Shown: positions 42,901 to 49,289 of the stretch, in pieces
Layout of the letters: the number at the start of each line of letters is the position of its first letter
Position numbering within the stretch: the stretch's first letter is position 1
NCBI GenBank assembly: GCA_027365485.1
Contig: DAHXNH010000082.1
Location: forward strand, 1 to 49,289
DNA: 49,289 bases
From: Clostridiales bacterium
Lineage (GTDB): Bacteria; Bacillota; Sulfobacillia; Sulfobacillales; Sulfobacillaceae
Direction of reading: 5' to 3'
The notes under the pieces: model-generated
Database searches by the model: none
What the model was told of the DNA's origin: nothing
Seen by the model: the letters and a program-made list of their open reading frames with translations, nothing else
Translations under genes and position numbers: made by a program

Positions 42901-43587
42901 AGTCAAGGTCGGGCTCACGGCGGGTGTGGGCACGGTAAAGGTGAGGGTCTTTTGGCGCGCCGCGGAGAAATCACCTTGATGATACTGGGCTGGGCCTAAG
43001 GACTCGACCAGGACCTGGTAGGAACCGGGTTTCAAGCCCTTGAGAGTCAGGGAGCTTTTGGTGGAATACGCTTGCATCACTTTCCCATTCACCATGAACT
43101 GGAAATATGGCGTAGCCAAAGCGTCGACGACTTGAGCGGTAATCGTCGCAGTGCCATTAGTCGCGACGCCGTTCGCTGGACCCTGAGCGGTCAGGGAAGG
43201 ACTTCCAACGCCGAAATGGACTTCAGCCGAACGAAAAGCGTTCCATTGCCCTCGGCGTTCTTGTGCCATGCCCAAAGAGCGCACAGTAATCGTGTACTGA
43301 CCCGCTTGCAAGTTCTTCATGACAAAATGACTGTTTGTGGAGTAGCGCTGGACAATCTGATTGCCAACGCGGACCTGGTACACCGGAGTGCCAGTGGCCC
43401 CGACCACATCGCCGGTGATAGCGGCGGTGGCACCGATCGATAGGGTGCCGCTGGGACCATAGGCGACCAGATGAGGGGGATCAGCGGCAAAGGTCTCGCT
43501 GATTGGCAAAATGCTCATCGCCAGAAGGCTTCCGGCGGAAAAGATAGCGCCAGCAAGCGCAAGTCTGGGATTTTTTATACGCGACAA
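39949..43587 (-). CDS. Large secreted protein with tandem N-terminal repeats and Ig-like (Big) domains
   Basis: About 1212 residues. The best start is TTG 43587, with AAGGAGT eight bases before; it gives a clean signal peptide (LALAGAIFSAGSLLAMSILP, cleavage near residue 35). Three repeats of about 90-96 residues follow (38-128, 129-224, 225-320), the second and third nearly identical. From about 325 to the end are Big-type Ig domains (segments such as GTYTVEASVDGTTA, VVDANGNPVGNF, and VYDGSGNAVAGQTVTASVPN), as in invasin/intimin-like and bacterial surface polymers. Cys is almost absent, and Thr, Ser, Val and Gly dominate. No LPxTG motif or C-terminal helix is visible, so attachment is unclear. 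It may be an S-layer-like or adhesive protein. Confidence 0.85.
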   Translation of the reverse strand: MSRIKNPRLALAGAIFSAGSLLAMSILPISETFAADPPHLVAYGPSGTLSIGATAAITGDVVGATGTPVYQVRVGNQIVQRYSTNSHFVMKNLQAGQYTITVRSLGMAQERRGQWNAFRSAEVHFGVGSPSLTAQGPANGVATNGTATITAQVVDALATPYFQFMVNGKVMQAYSTKSSLTLKGLKPGSYQVLVESLGPAQYHQGDFSAARQKTLTFTVPTPAVSPTLTVQGPANGVATNGTATITAQVVDAIATPYFQFVVNGTIAQAFSTKSSLSLTNLKPGSYQVLVESLGPAQYRAGDLSAARQKTLTFTVPTPAAVPSLAVANASVATGVADAITASGVPSSATVTWSVISSNASTGLVSGTGDTATFVGTAAGTYTVEASVDGTTATAKVIVYGQASAVSLSPASSTVIADGESSDTITANVVDANGNPVGNFDGTFDLNTVSGVTYSQNGTTLTPVNGEVPITVTNGTATFDVGEVAVPGISIAMTPSDLTSTNDQTMAPAPTYSTTTITSAPQVATSLKIVDAPTYLDANTQGTTTSPIAVVAEDQAGYPMLSGTDSITVNVSGAASLVDGSNGQLTLAYNGSSTPAGSTNMSAAFEVSSEQGVTGPITVTATSPGLTPATDTIQAVVAGVPAQMQATLSANSFQEGGAGITLNLQAEDAGGAPVNYTSPVSVIVTKSGTTTAASNILVNGQADSSSTEISLTSSPTAVTLTDSGHGANAGTYTVTIAPVSGAEYSFPAQTLTFTETAGSLSGAAFTSPNTTVTVPVTNPTEQYTLQLEDSYGNPINEGGVKVEIYAVGSTTTNEAFGQATVNGTVTSSSTPVTVTTNSSGQATVTLAAEGYQGASWVLYATVPEQPGVNAALQTAPSAAMEVSAQVASSLRIGLQDETAGPDFQSSGYAQAGNTVDATVTLNTQYGGPLTGTQTVQLTIPAGLSGMQPSGSNDSAGWTQGASNTITMSLNLNGSGQATIPLEAWTEGSATLQASVPGVSTSVSGQASIFVQAGTATGVGLFSNGTLINGNNKLTVSANTPVALTVESTDMAGNPVPSSGNQVIALSDQNGGSFRLTETGAPISTVTIPAGETEVTVYYVNGTAGSYVPGASLDAYRMAVVGPSSYTVSPGASQAITAMVYDGSGNAVAGQTVTASVPNSEGTVTPSSVSGSNGAVSFNYTAPDSGSGTAMITLTVPGVGPSGSTLTQQVQINY
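42628..43203 (-). repeat. Two tandem 288-bp units within the surface-protein gene
   Basis: 42628-42915 and 42916-43203 encode repeats 3 and 2, each 96 codons. Long runs are identical at DNA level, for example ACTTGAGCGGTAATCGTCGC at 42842 and again 288 bases later. This implies recent duplication or gene conversion, and a place where copy number may vary. Confidence 0.8.
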
Positions 43588-43849
43588 AACAACCACACTC
43601 CTTATTTTGATGCATGATAAAGACTCGTTAACCAAATCACGATTCCATCTGCATGAGAACATCATGAACCACTTTAATAATCTTCGTCGAGGTCCAATAG
43701 GATCCCGCCGCTAGGTACATTCGCGAAATCCTTCACGAAGTTGGGGGTCGTTTCGTGATCTGGTAGGTCTAAGAAATTTTACCACGTTCCAAATAACTTG
43801 GCATACATTGGGAAAATTTAACGAATTCCGTCGAACGAGTCTGGCAACA
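43588..43849. other. Spacer upstream of the large surface-protein gene
   Basis: This contains AAGGAGT, the ribosome binding site of the TTG start, and presumably the minus-strand promoter, which I could not place with confidence. Confidence 0.35.
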
Positions 43850-43878
43850 GATAACGCCGCTAATCCAGCGGCGTTATC
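43850..43878 (-). terminator. Terminator hairpin of the FUSC gene
   Basis: GATAACGCCGCT (43850-43861) and its inverted copy (43867-43878) form a perfect 12-bp stem with a 5-base loop, 18 bases after the stop of the minus-strand gene at 43897. Confidence 0.7.
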
Positions 43879-43896
43879 AACAGAGGGTTGGAGCAG

Positions 43897-45867
43897 TTAG
43901 CGCGTTGTTTCACGATCCGAAGAGGGGGTTAGCGCTGCCTCCTGCAGCGATTCGATTAACCCGCGTACTGGTCTTTGAATCGGGTGTAAGGAAGGAATCT
44001 TCGGTAATGAAAGCTGATTCCAGGCCGCCGTGGTTAAATCCGTTTCGCACGCACGAGCTAAGGTTTCAAACAACCGCCGGACCGTGTCGTTGACGGCTTC
44101 GGCCAAAGGCGGGGAGGTTCTTCGTTCCTTAGTCCCGACCACGGCTGGCACCAGATAGGCTAGACGCTCGGCGGACACCACCGCCGGCCATAGATGAACG
44201 ACCTCGGCCGGGGTGGGGATTTGGTTGAGCGCCCGGTTGTAGTCAGCTTGGAGATGCAGGACCGATTTTTCTAGAAGCCTCTGGGTGTGGAGAGATTCTT
44301 CAACTCGGGCTTTTTCTAATGAAAGAGACAGGACTTGGCCCGTGAGTCGGATCGTTTGGGCCAGTGCCGATCCTAGATGTTCGGAAGACGTTTTTGACCA
44401 CAACAGGCGAATGGCTGCGAGTGCGATCACGGCACCGATTAAGGTGTCGATGAAGCGAGCGGAGATCATCGGCCAGGGGGGGGTGATGACTTCCGAACTG
44501 ATGATGAAAAGCGCCATCGTTGTGATTAAGGCCACGGCGAGGGCATAGTTGCGGACGATGAAGAGCAGCATAAAGAATTGCAAAAGAACCACCGCTGCCA
44601 AGATTACGGGCAATCCGGGATGGAGGAGGAGTACGCCCAGGGCGAGAGCCAAACCTAAAATCGTCCCCGTAAGACGTTGGATCGACCGCCAAGCCATGGT
44701 CATGGCGGTCGATCCCTGCAAGATGGCACCGATGGTGAGGGGGATCCAATATGGATGGGCTTCTCCTAAACTATGCCCTAAAAATGCTCCTACCGTCACG
44801 GCGATGCCCATACGGTAAGTTGCGGTCGTGATCGATGCTTCGTTGAAGGCTTCTGTGATGCGTCGTCGAGCGGAAGGTGGGCACTCCGCGTGCACTTTTC
44901 GCAACTGGGGTAAGGGTCTCTGCGCGGCCAAAGCCACGTTTTGAACCTGGCGGTGAAATTTTGCCCACTCGGAACGATCATTAGGCGGAGAGGGAATCGG
45001 GCCGAGACGGCCGCCAGTGACTGCCTCGGCAAGCGAGGTTAAGGTTTGACCCCACGCCTGGGGAAGCGGGCCTGGGCGGCTGGCTCCGAGTACCACGGTG
45101 GCTCGAAACAAAAGTTCAGCTTCATCCGTTAGACAGACCAAACGATATCCTGGGTCATCGCGGGACCATCGTCGGCGAATGGCAGAGACACTGTCTTCCG
45201 CCTGTTTTAAGGCCAGGGCAGCTTGATGTTGTCGTTCAAAGTTGGCGTCTGTGCCTATGGCGGTAAAGTATTCCGCAATGCGGCGATAGGCATTTTTGAC
45301 CGCCTGGGTCTCAGGTTTTCTCCGATGAAAGATCCATCCGCTCATTCCCTGCAGCCAGCCACCAAATCCTCCAAGCAAGACAAAAGCCATTCGGAGTCCG
45401 GTTTGCCCGGGATCGACCGGGAGGGCGGCCGCGATTGCGGCAATGAGGATAAACATTAAACTCTGAGGTAACGGAATTCGCCAGGCTCCGGTCAAGAAGG
45501 TGGCAGCGGCAGCGATGAATCCTAGAGCGATCCCGGTTATCCACCAACTGGGAGCGGTCCAGGATGCTAATCCTAACGATAGAGCCAGCCCTACACCTAC
45601 CGCCAACAAGATCCTTCCTCGGGTGGGATACGGTTCGGGCGAAACGTAGATCGATGTGAATGCCCCCATGAAGGCCCATACCCCATACACCCAATGGCCG
45701 CTTAAAAGACCAATGGAGAGAGCGACGGCAGTGGTCAGTGCCGCTCCGGTGGCCTTGCGCCAGGGCAGGGGTACCAACTTCCATTGAAACGCTTGGCCTG
45801 AACGTTGCATCTTGGGTGGTGGGGGTGTCTCAACTGAAGAACGTTTGGAATCCGAATCTGCCATCAT
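43897..45867 (-). CDS. FUSC-family (fusaric-acid-resistance/aromatic-acid-exporter-like) membrane protein
   Basis: This 656-residue protein has the duplicated FUSC layout: six hydrophobic segments (about 35-185), a cytosolic helical domain (190-345), six more (350-495, including the SLGEAHPYWIPLTIGAILQG signature) and a C-terminal cytosolic domain. The conserved HxYWxPLT-type motif of the second unit (AHPYWIPLT) is typical of YccS/YhfK/AaeB relatives. AAGGGAG precedes tandem ATG codons at 45867. Known relatives export aromatic acids or act on the cell envelope. Substrate here is unknown. Confidence 0.85.
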   Translation of the reverse strand: MMADSDSKRSSVETPPPPKMQRSGQAFQWKLVPLPWRKATGAALTTAVALSIGLLSGHWVYGVWAFMGAFTSIYVSPEPYPTRGRILLAVGVGLALSLGLASWTAPSWWITGIALGFIAAAATFLTGAWRIPLPQSLMFILIAAIAAALPVDPGQTGLRMAFVLLGGFGGWLQGMSGWIFHRRKPETQAVKNAYRRIAEYFTAIGTDANFERQHQAALALKQAEDSVSAIRRRWSRDDPGYRLVCLTDEAELLFRATVVLGASRPGPLPQAWGQTLTSLAEAVTGGRLGPIPSPPNDRSEWAKFHRQVQNVALAAQRPLPQLRKVHAECPPSARRRITEAFNEASITTATYRMGIAVTVGAFLGHSLGEAHPYWIPLTIGAILQGSTAMTMAWRSIQRLTGTILGLALALGVLLLHPGLPVILAAVVLLQFFMLLFIVRNYALAVALITTMALFIISSEVITPPWPMISARFIDTLIGAVIALAAIRLLWSKTSSEHLGSALAQTIRLTGQVLSLSLEKARVEESLHTQRLLEKSVLHLQADYNRALNQIPTPAEVVHLWPAVVSAERLAYLVPAVVGTKERRTSPPLAEAVNDTVRRLFETLARACETDLTTAAWNQLSLPKIPSLHPIQRPVRGLIESLQEAALTPSSDRETTR

Positions 45868-46257
45868 CCATGCTCCCTTCGCTAGTTGTAGTGTGGAGGT
45901 CTCAGGTGGTCAGTGTCTTGCGCTACTGTGTGCATCTCTTAGCCTGCTTAGTCATGAGTACGCGATGTGGCGCCAGCTCTTAAGCCTCAGTGCATGGGTT
46001 CCCCCCAGCCGAGGTGGCATGGGACGAAATGTAAAGAAAAAACCGAGTCCAAAGAGCGGAAAACTCGCACCCCCAAGGATGAGAAGCGGGGGAACCTGCG
46101 CGGTTGGGCGCTTACGGAGACAGGAAAGCCACCCGACGGGATGCATAAAATTTCGGGGGCATCGACAACAGGACCGTTTTCATTGGCAGTCGACTTAGCG
46201 TGGGCGCTGCCAGACTCAGCGTGGGGGATGCGAGCGCTCGCCAAGGCGAGCGACGTG
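45868..46257. other. Decayed stretch upstream of FUSC gene
   Basis: No intact gene is visible here. Chance frames overlap in both directions. It should hold the FUSC promoter, not identified. Confidence 0.35.
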
Positions 46258-46432
46258 GGCTTTGTCCATCCCGGAAGCGCACGGCTTCGATCAATTTCTT
46301 CAGGGTCTCCTGGATGGTGAGTCAGCACACCGTCGGCCCCAACGGCGTTTGATCGAGCACCAAGATGTGGAACAGGTGCGCCAAATGGAGGAGATGATGA
46401 AAGCCCTGCATGCCGTTCCAGTCCCGGGAATA
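46258..46432 (-). pseudogene. Transposase C-terminal remnant
   Basis: The frame reads YSRDWNGMQGFHHLLHLAHL, then FHILVLDQTPLGPTVC, an in-frame TGA, then LTIQETLKKLIEAVRF. The W-N-x-M-x-G-x-H-x-L-x-x-x-A-H-L-x-x-x-L-V pattern is typical of the C-terminus of DDE transposases of IS4-like families. No intact copy or inverted-repeat end is visible. Confidence 0.5.
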
Positions 46433-46633
46433 TAAGTGTCGACCTGCATAGCCAGGGTGCTTTTCGACCAAAATATTCTTCGGGATTAGCGAGAACATCG
46501 GGAAAGATTCGAGAGGAACACCGACCTACAAAAGCGAGGAACCGTCGTGGACGAACATTGATCACGACTTGGACCTGTTGAGATCTGACTTTAGCCAGTT
46601 TCTTAGGAACCAGGAAGTAGGGTGGACTCAATC

Positions 46634-47335
46634 ATGGCCATCAGCACATTAAGGAGTTTGGGCAACCTGGATAGCGGCATGATTTTGGCACCGGAGCGTT
46701 ATCATCCTGGGCGTGAGCTAAACATCGGCGACTTATCTTATAGGTACTTAAGCGAGCTCGTGGTGTTTGCTCATCCCGTGATTTCTCCAAGGAACGCTGC
46801 CAAGATTCCGAGGCTATATGTCGTTGACACCGGTGATTCCACGGAGGGCCATGTCACCGGTCTCAAAGGCTTTACTACGTCAATCAACAGCTCGAAGAAA
46901 CCCATTGAGCCTGGGGACGTCATCATTTCCGGGCTCAGACCCTACCTTAGGCAAATTGTCTATGTAGATAACGACCTACCCGCCATTCAAGACGCTGGAA
47001 CTCGCTACGTCTGCTCTACCGAATTTTATGTGCTTCGACCCATCGACACCGAGCCTATTGCCTTCGTGGGTACTTTTTTACTCTCAGAACGAGTGCAAAG
47101 CGTATGACGTAATGCGGTGGAAGGTGGACAGCATCCAAGATTCCACCAAGAGACGCTGATGTCTCTGCGTGTCCCTACTAAGCTCATTGCTAGCAGGGAG
47201 GAGTACTCGGCAAATGTGATTGCAGCAATCCGGCGATTGAGAGACTTCGAAGCCACGATGCAAGCCTCCGTTCGCGCCGTTGAGGAAATGTTAGAAGGTA
47301 ACACCGATAGAGGCACACTGAGTCACTCGGTCTGA
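46634..47335 (+). pseudogene. HsdS-like restriction-specificity protein with in-frame stop
   Basis: The frame from ATG 46634 (GGAAGTAGGG upstream) reads to TGA at 47105-47107, then continues in the same frame for 76 more codons: AVEGGQHPRFHQETLMSLRV, and a coiled-coil-like tail ending at 47335. FEATMQASVRAVEEMLEGN is the kind of C-terminal helix seen in HsdS-type proteins, and GDVIISGLRPYLRQIVYV is the usual 'leave-on-DNA' loop of such proteins. The TGA may have replaced TGG (Trp). No methylase or endonuclease gene is near, so it is an orphan or relic. Confidence 0.55.
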
Positions 47336-47611
47336 ACGGCAACGCACTCCTCAAACGCTCGGCTTGACTCGACGGTATTTATCAGGCCGGATTATGTTAT
47401 AATACGCCTAGCGATCACCGTAATGTGGGGTCGTGGGATGAAGTCTCTGGGCCTTCGTGATCTCGGATCACGTAAGGCGCCGAAGCAACACTCGGTACGC
47501 AAAAGTGTCCCAGAGCCTGGGGTCTATCGCCGATCAGCAACCGCTCGATCTTGGATCGAGTAAGGCGCTCGTGGAAAACGAGTACGTGCCGCTTGCTGAA
47601 GGCGATAGTTT
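47336..47611. other. Short intergenic stretch with an extended -10 promoter
   Basis: No gene is seen apart from the promoter-like element listed separately. Confidence 0.4.
47395..47403 (+). promoter_or_regulatory. Extended -10 promoter-like element (TGTTATAAT)
   Basis: TG-n-TATAAT is a perfect extended -10 hexamer. The nearest TTGACT lies 28 bases upstream, which is too far to be its -35 box. A plus-strand transcript from here would run antisense into the DUF3800 gene. Confidence 0.45.
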
Positions 47612-48238
47612 TTATAGAGAAGACCCCAACGGCGTGAATTTTAGCGCATGAATCACCGAATTTCCATGAAATGTTTGCGACGATTTTATCCCTCGATAGC
47701 GTCTCCAAGTCCCTACTAAATTATCCGCAACGATTAGCCCCGATTCCTGGCGAAAGTCGCTCCACTCCCAAGAAAAGTGTTTCCCGCCTATCTGAGCTTG
47801 CTTACATTGGTCATCGATTCGCCGATGAATTCCCGCGCGATTAGAAGTATCACCTAACCTGTCTAAATATAAATGCACAGGTTCACTCCAACCTTGCTCT
47901 TGGATCCACTCGTGCATCGCTCTTAGCAATTGAACATATTGATCTTCTTTCGAGACAGCCCGAACGATATCAATCTCATAGGTCAATACGATATATTCTG
48001 ACAATATCACGCTGCATTCGCTCAGCAACAACCTCAAAACATCTCGGTGCCTCGCATACAATTCACGCTCCTTCAACTCTCGATTAACGTCCCGTGCTAC
48101 GGATCCTCGGAGAATGGTTCTCGCGCCTTTCCGAGTGTTTTTTACAATCTCATGTACACGACTTTTATCCGAGCAAAGCAAACAGGCGTAATAAAAACGC
48201 GACTGCCCATACGACTCATCGCCAAATCCATAAATCAC
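47612..48238 (-). CDS. DUF3800-domain protein
   Basis: This 208-residue protein begins MIYGFGDESYGQSRFYYACL, the DUF3800 start with its conserved D-E-S. It ends with a region containing SGLIVADNLVGTWRRY, equivalent to the L-Q-x-A-D-x-x-x-G segment of the family. The start is GTG 48238; GGGAAGA lies shortly upstream. DUF3800 proteins have an RNase-H-like fold prediction and often accompany defence or mobile elements; their activity is not established. It lies in the decayed zone with integrase, HsdS-like and transposase pieces. Confidence 0.75.
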   Translation of the reverse strand: MIYGFGDESYGQSRFYYACLLCSDKSRVHEIVKNTRKGARTILRGSVARDVNRELKERELYARHRDVLRLLLSECSVILSEYIVLTYEIDIVRAVSKEDQYVQLLRAMHEWIQEQGWSEPVHLYLDRLGDTSNRAGIHRRIDDQCKQAQIGGKHFSWEWSDFRQESGLIVADNLVGTWRRYRGIKSSQTFHGNSVIHALKFTPLGSSL

Positions 48239-48691
48239 ACAATCTTCCCTTTAAGCCTTTCATTCACGAAAACTCGCTAGAACCACTTTACCATCAGCAT
48301 GTATCACGGAAGCAACGTTTTTCAAAGCTGCCACAGCCAGTTCCAACAATCGCCGCCAAAGAGCGTTCCACCAACAAACGGTGGATTCACGAACCAATAG
48401 CCAATGGATGAATCTCCGTATGATCACGTAAGATCCGATGTACTCGTGATCCCTAACACGCTCAGATAATGCAATCGTTCGCGCCGTTCACACTACCCCT
48501 AACATCACTGTGTGGGCGTTAAACACCGCGTCCAAGGCACCGGCGCTACACTCCTCCGAGCATCTATCCAACATATCGCAATCACCAAGATCGACACGTC
48601 ACATAGCGCATTACCGACATGGTCCATCGTAGGTTCTTCGATTCCAAGCCACTCCTTGCCTACCCCGACGCCCTCAAAAATTGAGCGACTG
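48239..48691. other. 450-base gene-free stretch
   Basis: No gene or clear regulatory signal was recognised between the DUF3800 gene and the recombinase remnant. Confidence 0.4.
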
Positions 48692-49177
48692 CTACGCCTG
48701 ATCCCGATCATCGCGGTCAATGCCCAGATACCGATAGGTCACGGCCGGATCGGAGTGATTCAGGACGTCCTGAATAATGGTCAGATCAATCCCCGCTTTC
48801 AGGGCATGATACCCCCAGGACTTTCGCATCGTATGCGTCCTAATCGGTTCGGTAATACCAACCGCCTTGCCCGCCTCGGACAAAATCCGCCAGGCCGTTT
48901 GGCGGGTCAACGGCCGGCCACCCCGCTGGGACGGAAACAACGGATCCATGGCCTGGGCCTCTGGGCGGGTAGGCAAGTACTCTTGCAGCGCTTTTTTCAT
49001 CGGCGGCGACAACGGCGGGTCTTTCCGTTTCCCGGTCTTCTGCTCGATCACAATCAGGCGATCGACCCACTGCTTGGGCGTCGGCCGGACATCGCCCACC
49101 TTCAACCGCAACAGGTCGCCAATGCGCAGCCCAGTATTGATCCCTAACGTGAACCAGGTCGAATGACGCCTAAACCT
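48692..49177 (-). pseudogene. Tyrosine recombinase (integrase), catalytic domain without N-terminal domain
   Basis: The frame carries the full catalytic set: Arg in INTGLRIGDLLRLKVGDV, Lys in EQKTGKRKDPPLSP, H-x-x-R in HTMRKSWGYHALKAG, His in VLNHSDPAVTY and the nucleophile Tyr in YRYLGI. The N-terminal core-binding domain is missing; the open frame begins after a stop at 49253-49255 and has no good start codon. Its 5' side is replaced by an ISAs1-type transposase end in another frame. A short product starting at a TTG near 49111 is possible but would lack the first Arg. Confidence 0.6.
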
Positions 49178-49287
49178 TGAACACCGATGACGATATTGCG
49201 GAGTGTCGCCATGACTTGCGGACCGGATCCGGTCCGGATCTGGCTTCGGTCTTCATCAAAGGCCATGTCTCGAACATAATGCAACCG
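49144..49287 (-). pseudogene. ISAs1-type transposase C-terminal end (partial at window edge)
   Basis: The frame reads RLHYVRDMAFDEDRSQIRTG, then SGPQVMATLRNIVIGVQG and ends at 49144. The F-x-E-D-x-S-x-x-R-T-G-x-x-x-x-x-x-x-x-L-R-N pattern is the ISAs1/H-repeat C-terminus. The last codons are probably not native. It runs off the window on its 5' side. It pairs conceptually with the N-terminal remnant at 1383-1511, though the two need not come from one element. Confidence 0.65.
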
Positions 49288-49289
49288 GG

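Noticed and set aside
45987-46631. 214-codon minus-strand frame as a gene
   Set aside because: Real homology (transposase C-terminus) lies in a different phase within it, and there is no ribosome binding site.
47364-47403. TTGACT plus TATAAT as a standard promoter
   Set aside because: The spacing is 28 bases, too long; I kept only the extended -10 element.
1-49289. CRISPR arrays, tRNA and rRNA genes
   Set aside because: I looked for regularly spaced short repeats and for tRNA and rRNA signatures by eye and saw none; a software scan could still find a tRNA.

Overview
The window looks like chromosomal DNA of a moderately GC-rich, Gram-positive acidophile. A Sulfobacillus-like Firmicute is my best guess, and it is an inference. 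Supporting signs are strong AGGAGG-type ribosome binding sites, frequent TTG/GTG starts, a cell-wall-binding-repeat surface protein, a large secreted Ig-like protein, and a remnant of a G1 (eqolisin) acid peptidase. No rRNA, tRNA or CRISPR array was recognised.

Layout. 1-1.6 kb is decayed DNA with a MITE end and an ISAs1-type transposase remnant. 1.6-5.7 kb holds a serine beta-lactamase-fold hydrolase, a hairpin-rich non-coding stretch and an exported protein with a retropepsin-like C-terminus. 6.2-8.3 kb is a manganese-type set: MntR with all six metal ligands, a one-helix mini-protein and an Nramp-fold transporter with a non-canonical metal site. 8.7-11.6 kb has a Wzx-like flippase and a DUF6930/DUF7309-type protein. 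11.6-17.5 kb is an accessory graveyard: a 244-bp MITE abutting a G1 peptidase fragment, one intact polytopic membrane protein, a frameshifted retropepsin two-gene cassette, transposase scraps and half of an MFS exporter.

18-38.4 kb is the core of the window, a carbohydrate-catabolic island. The first operon (17.96-26.9 kb) runs TIM-barrel epimerase, class II aldolase, FGGY kinase, FucI/AraA-type isomerase, ROK regulator, second TIM-barrel epimerase, Gfo/Idh/MocA dehydrogenase and sulfatase-family enzyme 1. Then come a DUF5666-like gene, sulfatase 2, a cell-wall-binding surface protein and a LacI-type regulator with a good promoter and operator. An ABC importer follows (two permeases and a binding protein, no ATPase), then sulfatase 3. 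The three sulfatase-family proteins carry Thr, Ser and Cys respectively at the catalytic formylglycine position. A plausible reading is import of a sulfated or otherwise modified sugar, removal of substituents, then isomerisation, phosphorylation and aldol cleavage. The actual sugar is unknown.

38.5-45.9 kb, all on the minus strand, has an unknown protein, a 1212-aa secreted repeat protein and a FUSC-family membrane protein. 45.9-49.3 kb is a second decayed zone: transposase scraps, an HsdS-like gene with an in-frame stop, a DUF3800 gene, and a tyrosine recombinase fused at its 5' side to an ISAs1-type transposase end.
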